DNA from: an uncultured Oscillospiraceae bacterium
GTDB taxonomy: Bacteria; Bacillota; Clostridia; Oscillospirales; Oscillospiraceae
Length of the DNA: 46,946 bases
Direction of reading: 5' to 3'
NCBI GenBank assembly: GCA_910587205.1
Contig: CAJULZ010000006.1
Coordinates: 1-46,946, forward strand
The number at the start of each line of letters is the position of its first letter. Within the stretch, counting starts at the first letter, position 1. The notes beneath the pieces are model-generated. The model saw only the letters and a list, made by a program, of their open reading frames with translations. It did not search any database and was not told the DNA's origin. Both the position numbers and the translations under genes were made by a program. Positions 34,380 through 40,001 of this stretch are shown piece after piece.

Positions 34380-34606
34380 TGCCCCTTCACCGCCTTTACT
34401 ACCTCCAGGGCAATCCCCAGGAGATCGCAGTCCGTCACCGAAACCGGGACGCAGGACTGATCCTCAAAGTTGATGGTGACATACTCCTTCGCGGGCAGGC
34501 GTTTCCCCGCCTTAGTGTATTGATATGTCACCTTGGACACCCGGCCGCCTGTGGCTGCTTTCATCATGGCGGACAAGTAGAACTCCACAAAACGCTGTTT
34601 ACTCAT
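34376..34606 (-). CDS. Small replication-module protein, function unknown
   Basis: 76 residues, with an N-terminal helix (FVEFYLSAMMKAATGG), a basic middle (TYQYTKAGKRLPAKEYVTINF) and an acidic C-terminal half (VSVTDCDLLGIALEVV). The ATG overlaps the preceding gene by 8 bp and the stop overlaps the polymerase GTG, so it is coupled on both sides. I do not recognise a family. Confidence 0.65.
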   Translation of the reverse strand: MSKQRFVEFYLSAMMKAATGGRVSKVTYQYTKAGKRLPAKEYVTINFEDQSCVPVSVTDCDLLGIALEVVKAVKGQ

Positions 34607-34793
34607 TCTCGCCGGTCTCCTCCATGTACTCCTCCCGGGTCAGCATAACCACGGTGTCGGGGGTGGTGTTCATCAGGCGGGCCAGCGTATCCTTCTGGAG
34701 CGCCACGCCGTCCAGCTTCACATAGCCGAATGCGGGCAGTCCATCATCCGTCCGAGCCATGCCCATGATTTTCGCATAGGTTGTCTTTTCCAT
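34599..34793 (-). CDS. Small protein, function unknown
   Basis: 64 residues, starting with an AAGGAGG site 6 bases before ATG 34793. It has KIMGMARTDDGLPAFGYVKLD, then LARLMNTTPDTVVMLTREEYM. The C-terminal part is acidic. It lies between the DUF2815 gene and the next small gene, with which it overlaps by 8 bp. No family recognised. Confidence 0.65.
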   Translation of the reverse strand: MEKTTYAKIMGMARTDDGLPAFGYVKLDGVALQKDTLARLMNTTPDTVVMLTREEYMEETGENE

Positions 34794-34815
34794 AATGGCC
34801 TCCTTTACAGGCGGG

Positions 34816-34848
34816 CCACCCCCGCCGCCGAGCTGACAGCGGGGGTGG
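34816..34848. repeat. 10-bp perfect hairpin between DUF2815 and the small early genes
   Basis: CCACCCCCGC (34816-34825) pairs with GCGGGGGTGG (34839-34848) around a 13-base loop. No U-run follows on the minus strand, so it is more likely an mRNA-processing or stability hairpin than a terminator. Confidence 0.6.
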
Positions 34849-34856
34849 TATGTGGT

Positions 34857-35420
34857 TTAGAGGATGTCGTCGAGGGCGCCGTCGCCGTCGGAGAAGTCGT
34901 CGTTGAAATCGTCCTCGGCACGGGTACCGCCAGCCAGCCGCTCACCGTCGCACACCTTCTGGACATTGCCCAGCCCGGCGGCGACACCGTTCTGCTTGCC
35001 GTTGAACGGGTAGAAGTTGATGGAGAAGCGGCAGTAGCATCCGCTGTAAATCTCGTCCTGGTCCAGAATCTCGTTCCGGGCCATATCCACGACCTGGGGC
35101 CGGTTCCGGCTGTTGGCGTTGAAGAAGTAGCACCCGGCAAAGGCGGGGTCATCGGGGCGCTCGTCGTCGCCGTCGCGGAGCGGGAGCTTCAGGTTGGCGG
35201 GCTTCTTGCCCTTCCACTTGGACGCGATGCCGTCCTTCGTGGCGGCCTCCACCGCCGCCCTGATCTTGTCGAGGGTGGTCTTGTCCGTCTTGGGGATGAT
35301 GATGCAGGCCGAATACTTCAGCGGGTCGTCGTCGCTCATGCGGGACGGCTCCCAGATGTGGGCGTAGCTCAGGCGGCACTTGCCGGTAACAACGAAAGTG
35401 GGGGCATTGTTCTTAGCCAT
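34857..35420 (-). CDS. DUF2815 single-strand DNA-binding-like protein
   Basis: 187 residues, DUF2815 family, which replaces SSB in many Firmicute phages: VTGKCRLSYAHIWEPSRM, KYSACIIIPKTDKTTLDKI, KLPLRDGDDERPDDPAFAG, and CRFSINFYPFNGKQNGVAAGL (paraphrased). The C-terminus is acidic (EDDFNDDFSDGDGALDDIL), like the SSB tail that recruits partners. AAGGAGG precedes ATG 35420. It follows the DUF2800 gene directly. Confidence 0.9.
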   Translation of the reverse strand: MAKNNAPTFVVTGKCRLSYAHIWEPSRMSDDDPLKYSACIIIPKTDKTTLDKIRAAVEAATKDGIASKWKGKKPANLKLPLRDGDDERPDDPAFAGCYFFNANSRNRPQVVDMARNEILDQDEIYSGCYCRFSINFYPFNGKQNGVAAGLGNVQKVCDGERLAGGTRAEDDFNDDFSDGDGALDDIL

Positions 35421-35422
35421 AG

Positions 35423-36601
35423 TTAGTTTTCCTCCTTAAAATCATCGTCAAAATCTTCTGCTGCTTTTGCGGGGCTGTTGAGTGCGGGGCGGCGATCACT
35501 TTCCGCCACCAACGTGGGAGCGCCAGTCGGCTTCATGACGTACTCGCCGGCCAACTCTCCGAATTTCTTCTTGCCGACCATCTTTTCCATTGCGGTCAGG
35601 CCCAGCAGTTCACGGGGCTTGTAGATGTCGGCCACCTTGTAGCCAGCTTTGCGAAGCACCTTCGCAATCGCATCCTCGTCGGTGTACTTGCGGTTGCTCT
35701 TGCCTTCCACCAGCTTGAAGCCCGGATACTGTACGCCGAGGTTGATAGCTGATTTTTCAGCGTAGTCATGTACGGAATCCACCCACGCCTTGAATGCGGC
35801 CCGGCGGGCAAGCACCGCTGCCACTTCTTCATCCGACAGGAGCGCAGGGTCGGCAAACTCATGTCTGGCAATCTCCAGTTGATAATCCCGGTTGGCTCGG
35901 CAGATCGGCGCGGCGCGGCACCAACGGCAGGCTTCCTCATTCGGGCAGAACTCGCCTTTGCCCTCCCACGCCAGAGCCGCGCGGGGCTTTAAGTAGTTCT
36001 CCGCCCAGTCCAACAGCTCCTTTGCCGTCATGGTGGCGACGGATACGTTGTCAAGCCGGGGCTGGTAGATCGTCATGCGGATAGTGCTGATTTCGTAGGC
36101 CCAGGACAGGGCAAGGTAGCAACCCAAGCCATACATCCGCATCTGCGGGTTTTCCTCCGCCTGGACCGGAACGCCTTTCCCGTACTTCAAGTCGATCACG
36201 TCCAGGAGTCCGTCGGAGAGGATCAGGCAGTCCGCCGTTCCAAACGCTTCCGGGACATATTCATCAAAGCGGATGGTCTGCTCGATAAAGATGCGGGGGT
36301 CAGCGCACCGGGTGGACGCTTCGGCCATGCGTTCCTCCACGAAGTCGGCGTAGCCCTCCATGTGTTCCAGCATGGACCCAGAATAGAGGGGGTCAGCTTT
36401 GGCCTGCTCCATAGCGGCGGTGATGTCCTCGTCCTGCCAGCGTTTCCGCAGGAGCAGTTCCCCGATGTGGTGGGCCAGGGTTCCCTCCTTGGCATAGGTG
36501 CTGCCGCTGTCAGGAATCCCGTATTCCAACCGGGCGCTGGGAGTACAGATCAGCCACCGATGGGCGCCAGACGGCCCCAGGATAGCGTGACGGTCAGGCA
36601 T
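35423..36601 (-). CDS. DUF2800 protein, Cas4/RecB-nuclease-like
   Basis: 392 residues from ATG 36601; a GTG at 36610, with GGAAGG 5 bases upstream, would add three residues and is almost as likely. DUF2800 pattern: HAILGPSGAHRWLICTPSARLE (paraphrased), KEGTLAHHIGELLL, GTADCLILSDGLLDVIDLKYGKGVPV (paraphrased) with nuclease-like D and D-x-K residues, and a C-terminal cluster EEACRWCRAAPICRA that may bind an Fe-S or Zn centre. It probably processes DNA ends in phage recombination with DUF2815. It overlaps the upstream gene by 8 bp. Confidence 0.88.
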   Translation of the reverse strand: MPDRHAILGPSGAHRWLICTPSARLEYGIPDSGSTYAKEGTLAHHIGELLLRKRWQDEDITAAMEQAKADPLYSGSMLEHMEGYADFVEERMAEASTRCADPRIFIEQTIRFDEYVPEAFGTADCLILSDGLLDVIDLKYGKGVPVQAEENPQMRMYGLGCYLALSWAYEISTIRMTIYQPRLDNVSVATMTAKELLDWAENYLKPRAALAWEGKGEFCPNEEACRWCRAAPICRANRDYQLEIARHEFADPALLSDEEVAAVLARRAAFKAWVDSVHDYAEKSAINLGVQYPGFKLVEGKSNRKYTDEDAIAKVLRKAGYKVADIYKPRELLGLTAMEKMVGKKKFGELAGEYVMKPTGAPTLVAESDRRPALNSPAKAAEDFDDDFKEEN

Positions 36602-37106
36602 TGCCGTCACCCAGACCTTCCAGCTTTGCCAGGAACACCGCCCGCTTGTCCTCCGGCAGAGCGGTCATATTCTCGGCACCCAGCTCCTTCAGGATAGCCT
36701 TGACCGCCGGTTGCCCATGCTTCTTCGCGGCCTCGATGCCCTTTGCCCGAATGTCCTCCAGACTGGGGGCCTTGCCGCCGCTCGGTGCGGGAGCGGGCGT
36801 GTCCTCCGGCTTCGATGCCGGGGCGGGAGCGGGGGCGGCGTTCTCAGAAGGGGCAGCAGTCGGGCCAGTCTCCCCAGCCGCAGGGCCAGGAGGGTCCGCA
36901 GGGGCCACGTCATAGTCCTTGGGGAAGTCCGGGGCTTTCTCCGCGGCCTGGGCCGCCGCCTTTTTCCGCTCCTCGTGCTGCTCCGCTTCCAAAATCCGGT
37001 TAGCGGCGTTCCAGACATCCTTGTTGGACATACAGTGAGTGGCAAACGCCGTAAGCGAGGACAAGGCTTCCAGCGGCGTGTTTCCGGTGACTTTGATTTC
37101 CACCAT
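36594..37106 (-). CDS. Early phage protein with Pro/Ala-rich linker
   Basis: 170 residues from ATG 37106, with AAAGGA 8 bases upstream; an ATG at 37115 is an alternative. The N-terminal part (EIKVTGNTPLEALSSLTAFA) is followed by a charged helix, a long Pro/Ala-rich linker and a C-terminal helical domain (SLEDIRAKGIEAAKKHGQPAV, then ILKELGAENMTALPEDKR). This last pattern is common in Firmicute phage early proteins, sometimes database-labelled rRNA biogenesis protein rrp5, a label I do not trust. It lies just before the DUF2800 gene; role unknown. Confidence 0.72.
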   Translation of the reverse strand: MVEIKVTGNTPLEALSSLTAFATHCMSNKDVWNAANRILEAEQHEERKKAAAQAAEKAPDFPKDYDVAPADPPGPAAGETGPTAAPSENAAPAPAPASKPEDTPAPAPSGGKAPSLEDIRAKGIEAAKKHGQPAVKAILKELGAENMTALPEDKRAVFLAKLEGLGDGNA

Positions 37107-37121
37107 TGCATTCATCCTTTC

Positions 37122-37150
37122 TTGACAATTTGGTTTCTGTGCGATAAGAT
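37122..37150 (+). promoter_or_regulatory. Putative antisense promoter
   Basis: On the plus strand, opposite to all neighbouring genes, TTGACA (37122-37127) lies 17 bases before TAAGAT (37145-37150). The predicted start is near 37157, and a 13-bp hairpin with a TTGTTCTATT tail follows at 37184-37216. Together they could make a small RNA of about 65-70 bases. The -10 match is only 4 of 6. Confidence 0.4.
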
Positions 37151-37183
37151 AACGGTGTAAAATGATTGGCGGTGCCGATCTCC

Positions 37184-37216
37184 CTCCCTGGCGGGCGTTG
37201 CAGGCCCGCCAGGGAG
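37184..37216. terminator. 13-bp perfect hairpin between early genes
   Basis: CTCCCTGGCGGGC (37184-37196) pairs perfectly with GCCCGCCAGGGAG (37204-37216) around a 7-base loop. On the plus strand it is followed by TTGTTCTATT, on the minus strand by GGAGATCGG. It is therefore a better plus-strand terminator (for the putative antisense RNA) than a minus-strand one. In the minus-strand mRNA it could still act as a stability hairpin. Confidence 0.55.
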
Positions 37217-37224
37217 TTGTTCTA

Positions 37225-37971
37225 TTAGAGGGCGATATAAACCACGCCCGCCGTGATCTCCGCCTCCAGCGCGTTTTCCAGGAACGCCTTGACGGTTTCC
37301 CGCGCCCGGAGCTTCCACATACCGCCATCGGCCTCGGTGAAGCTGATGCCCCGCTCGTTGACGCGAATGAGGAAAATGCTCTCGGGCTGCTCTACCTCCT
37401 GGAAGGTCCGGTAAGGTTTCAGCGTGATAATGGGCCGGACCTGCTCGTTGCTCTGGAGGGCGACACCCTTCTGCGTGGTGACGGTGGTAGCGATCCCGTT
37501 GTCGTTATAGACCACCTTCGCGCCACAGCAGATGTCGGAGAGCAGCTTCATGGCATAGATCGTGTCCGGGGTTTCCTGGAACCGGGTGCGGAGCGCAATC
37601 TGCGCTTCCTCGAAGCCCAACTGCACCTTCTCGTCCCAGCCAGGGACATCCGTAGCCTTGGCCTCATAGTAGACCTGCCGGAAGAACCGGGCCTCGGCGT
37701 CGGGCTGGCCGAAGCAGCGGACGGTCAGGTGGTTGGGGATGGTGATGTAAAGCGGCTCGGCCGTCTTTGCCGCCTCGGTCTGGACCATCTTCACCAGGGC
37801 GTCCAGGCTGTGGAGGGGAAGCGTGTCCGGGTGGTCGATGGTGGGCCGAAGCTCCACCGCATTGCCGTCGCTGGTGACAGCGAACGTGCTGCCGCTGTCG
37901 ATCTCCGGGTCAATCACCTGGATCAGCGGCTGGGCCGTTTTCTGGATGTGCTCGATAAACTCTTTCAGCAT
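37225..37971 (-). CDS. Early phage protein, function unknown
   Basis: 248 residues. It begins with a helix (LKEFIEHIQKTAQPLIQVID), then alternating strands including SLDALVKMVQTEAAKTAEPLYITI (paraphrased), FFRQVYYEAKATDVPGWD, GFEEAQIALRTRFQETPD and a repeated-strand C-terminus. It resembles uncharacterised proteins that lie beside DUF2815/DUF2800 genes in Firmicute phages, but I know no function. AAGGAGG lies 9 bases before ATG 37971. Confidence 0.72.
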   Translation of the reverse strand: MLKEFIEHIQKTAQPLIQVIDPEIDSGSTFAVTSDGNAVELRPTIDHPDTLPLHSLDALVKMVQTEAAKTAEPLYITIPNHLTVRCFGQPDAEARFFRQVYYEAKATDVPGWDEKVQLGFEEAQIALRTRFQETPDTIYAMKLLSDICCGAKVVYNDNGIATTVTTQKGVALQSNEQVRPIITLKPYRTFQEVEQPESIFLIRVNERGISFTEADGGMWKLRARETVKAFLENALEAEITAGVVYIAL

Positions 37972-37986
37972 GATTGGGTTTCCTCC

Positions 37987-38343
37987 TTACGCAAACTTAA
38001 TGACCTTCAGAACCGGGGGCGCTTCCTGGATGTCGCCGTCCATTCCCGTCTGGCCGGGGATCTGCGGCACCATCTCAACCACGTTGTCCTCGTCGGCCAC
38101 ATAGAGAGACGTGACAACGGGATTGGTAGCGGCCAGCGTGGGCTTCGCGGTGCAGCTGACGGTGATGGTTTGCCGGTCGTCGTCCGGCTTCAGCTCCAGG
38201 GTAAGCGTCAGCTTCCGCTTGGCGGTGGGGGACGTGTTCGGGTCCAGGATGTTAGCCAACAGCCGGGACATTTCATAGTCCGCCCGCTCCATGATGGCCC
38301 CGCGCGCCATTTGCAGGATGGACTTCTGCATACTGGGGTTCAT
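37987..38343 (-). CDS. Early phage protein of the 'replication terminator protein' type
   Basis: 118 residues. The pattern ANILDPNTSPTAKRKLTLTL, LELKPDDDRQTITVSCTAKPTLA (paraphrased) and VADEDNVVEMVPQIPGQ resembles small phage proteins often labelled replication terminator protein. The label has no experimental basis I can vouch for. AAAGGAGG precedes ATG 38343. It is followed after 15 bases by the previous protein's gene. Confidence 0.7.
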   Translation of the reverse strand: MNPSMQKSILQMARGAIMERADYEMSRLLANILDPNTSPTAKRKLTLTLELKPDDDRQTITVSCTAKPTLAATNPVVTSLYVADEDNVVEMVPQIPGQTGMDGDIQEAPPVLKVIKFA

Positions 38344-38377
38344 GTGGGTTCCTCCTTTCTTTCAGATTGAGAGCGTT

Positions 38378-38470
38378 CCAGCCCTCTGCCGGATGCCGCC
38401 ATTCCCGGGGAGAACGGCGGACCCAGCGCGGGATAGATCGGGTGCCGGGGAACACCCGGCAGAGGGCTGG
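38378..38470. repeat. 15-bp perfect dyad enclosing inner hairpins, candidate structured RNA
   Basis: CCAGCCCTCTGCCGG (38378-38392) and CCGGCAGAGGGCTGG (38456-38470) are exact complements. The 63 bases between can form a CCGCC/GGCGG hairpin (near 38396-38420) and a CGGGTG/CACCCG hairpin (38440-38458) that competes with the outer stem. The latter two loops both contain CCGGGGA. There is no U-run. It lies in the gap of 151 bp before the 118-residue early protein and could be a cis RNA element, a small RNA or a DNA site. Confidence 0.7.
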
Positions 38471-38494
38471 CGTTGCTCTTGCCTGGGGATAAGG

Positions 38495-38716
38495 TCAATG
38501 CTTTTTCCTGTCCTTGATGTCCCGAATGATGTCACGAATCATCGTTGCGACGATGTAGTAGAGAACAGGAAGGAGCAGGAAAAACATTTCGCCGCCCACC
38601 GCGAAATAGCCGCGCTGTGCAAGAGCATACTTGGCGACGAACAGATACAGCAGAATGCCGCAGACGGTCAGGGTGGCGTACTTTGCCACAAACCGGAGAA
38701 TCTGATAACGCTTCAT
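38495..38716 (-). CDS. Small membrane protein
   Basis: 73 residues with two likely transmembrane segments (ATLTVCGILLYLFVAKYAL and FFLLLPVLYYIVATMI) and basic ends (MKRYQILR, then RDIKDRKKH). An AGAGGT site precedes ATG 38716. It lies among early genes, far from a lysis module, so a holin is unlikely; immunity to superinfection or membrane anchoring are possibilities. No family recognised. Confidence 0.68.
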   Translation of the reverse strand: MKRYQILRFVAKYATLTVCGILLYLFVAKYALAQRGYFAVGGEMFFLLLPVLYYIVATMIRDIIRDIKDRKKH

Positions 38717-38731
38717 TGTCTTAACCTCTTT

Positions 38732-38929
38732 TCATACCAGCGCAGTCCCTTCGACAACAGCGAAGCAGATTTCCGCCGGGTCATAGCCTGCCAGCAGCAG
38801 GTCACGCAACAGTGAGATTTGGGTGGACTTTCGGGAGCGGCCCACCTTCAGCGCGGGGCAATCATCAGCCCCTTTGCAGGCAGAGAACTTGCAATTCAAG
38901 CAAATCCGCCGTTCCTCGTCTTTGCTCAC
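38732..38929 (-). CDS. Small Cys-rich protein, function unknown
   Basis: 65 residues from a GTG that overlaps the stop of the upstream gene (GTGA). The N-terminal half has four Cys (RICLNCKFSACKGADDCPALK), spaced like a small Zn site, and the second half is a helix-rich tail (TQISLLRDLLLAGYDPAE). Related phage proteins are uncharacterised. Confidence 0.65.
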   Translation of the reverse strand: MSKDEERRICLNCKFSACKGADDCPALKVGRSRKSTQISLLRDLLLAGYDPAEICFAVVEGTALV

Positions 38930-39129
38930 CGCGCGTCCTCCTTCACCTTCGGCAGAGGCCGCGCCTCAAAGCGGTATTTCCGGGCGTCGTCCCCGATCTT
39001 CTGGAACAACCGGGCCTCAGCCAGCATGGGAGTATCCTCACTGATACCAAACTGCCAGCACTTGCGCATGGTGTTCCAGATACCGTATTTCTGGCCCGAA
39101 ACGCCGTGATAATAAGTTTCACGCTTCAT
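38926..39129 (-). CDS. Small early protein, function unknown
   Basis: 67 residues, basic, with KRETYYHGVSGQKYGIWNTM and AEARLFQKIGDDARKYRFE. AAAGGAAAAG lies 8 bases before ATG 39129. It is coupled by a 4-bp overlap to the Cys-rich gene. No family recognised. Confidence 0.62.
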   Translation of the reverse strand: MKRETYYHGVSGQKYGIWNTMRKCWQFGISEDTPMLAEARLFQKIGDDARKYRFEARPLPKVKEDAR

Positions 39130-39182
39130 ACTTGACTTTTCCTTTCAGACCCTTCATAATGGAGGGGTAGTGATGGTTTGGC

Positions 39183-40001
39183 TTAAACCGCTACTGCTAC
39201 CTGCCGTCCTTGGTGTTCGCTGCACTGGGGACGGTATTTTTCTTGCGTTTCACATTGAAGCCGAGCCTCGGCCAACTTCTTTTCACGGGCTCTGGCACGT
39301 TTCCGGGCTCCTTGCTCCCGCCACTTTGCACGCATTTCTTCTGGGTGGGCTTCTTGGTAGGCTTTCCGCCGCGCTTTATCTTTGGCCGCTTTTTCCTCCG
39401 GGGTCTGCTTTGGCCGCTGACACCTTGGGACAAAGGCTTCTTGCCCAGCCAATACCGCTTTCGCTTTTACTCGGAAATGGTGAAGTGTTACGCTACTTGT
39501 CAAACGTGCAATGCCTAACAGATCGGCTACCTCGCGGGTTTCATAGCCCTGGCATACAAGGTCAATAGCTTCTCGCTCTCTCGGCGTTGCAACGGCCAAA
39601 AGCCTCTCAATCAAATCCAGATTGACAACTTGCATTTCTATGTCCGTCTTGGAGTCGGGGATAATGTCATAAAAGGAAAAATCCTCATTATCAGTGCTGG
39701 TAGCCAGATGTTCCAGACTCAGGCTTAACAAATCGCCTTTCCGCTTCTCCTTCAGCCTGTATTTCCAGTCCTCGCCAACCGCATGGCGCATACAGATTTT
39801 TGCCAAAGCGTTGAAGTTCTGCCGTTCTTCCTCAATGGGTTCCCGGTGCTGCTTCTGAACAGCTTCCAGATATCCAAAAATAACGATGTCGTAATACTCA
39901 TTCGGGTCAAGCCGCTCCCGCCGCAGAAAGGTATCCACAAGGTCAATGCGAATTGCGGCAAATTCTTGTTCTTCTGGCGTGAGCGGGTACAAACGCCTCA
40001 C
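39183..40001 (-). CDS. Sigma-70-like phage transcription factor with basic C-terminal tail
   Basis: 272 residues from a GTG with AAAGGAGG 7 bases upstream, overlapping the methylase-ParB stop by 4 bp. The N-terminal part has a helical region (YYDIVIFGYLEAVQKQHR, then ALAKICMRHAVGEDWKYRLK) like sigma region 2. Residues about 136-185 are a region-4 HTH (TPREREAIDLVCQGYETREVADLLG, paraphrased, then VTLHHFRVKAKAVL). The last 75 or so residues are very basic (EEKAAKDKARRKAYQEAHPEEMRAK, paraphrased), an addition typical of some Firmicute phages and possibly DNA-binding. It may redirect host polymerase to phage genes. Confidence 0.82.
   Translation of the reverse strand: MRRLYPLTPEEQEFAAIRIDLVDTFLRRERLDPNEYYDIVIFGYLEAVQKQHREPIEEERQNFNALAKICMRHAVGEDWKYRLKEKRKGDLLSLSLEHLATSTDNEDFSFYDIIPDSKTDIEMQVVNLDLIERLLAVATPREREAIDLVCQGYETREVADLLGIARLTSSVTLHHFRVKAKAVLAGQEAFVPRCQRPKQTPEEKAAKDKARRKAYQEAHPEEMRAKWREQGARKRARAREKKLAEARLQCETQEKYRPQCSEHQGRQVAVAV

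Noticed and set aside
36594..37328. Longer N-terminal start for the Pro/Ala-rich early protein
   Set aside because: The first 70 residues are Arg-rich and read through the hairpin and the end of the upstream gene; ATG 37106 has a proper ribosome site.
37162..38370. Plus-strand open frame beginning at the putative antisense promoter
   Set aside because: No ribosome site before its ATG, and it lies opposite two well-supported genes; the hairpin after the promoter would also end transcription first.
38495..38716. Holin
   Set aside because: Two membrane segments fit, but there is no endolysin nearby and the gene sits in the early region.
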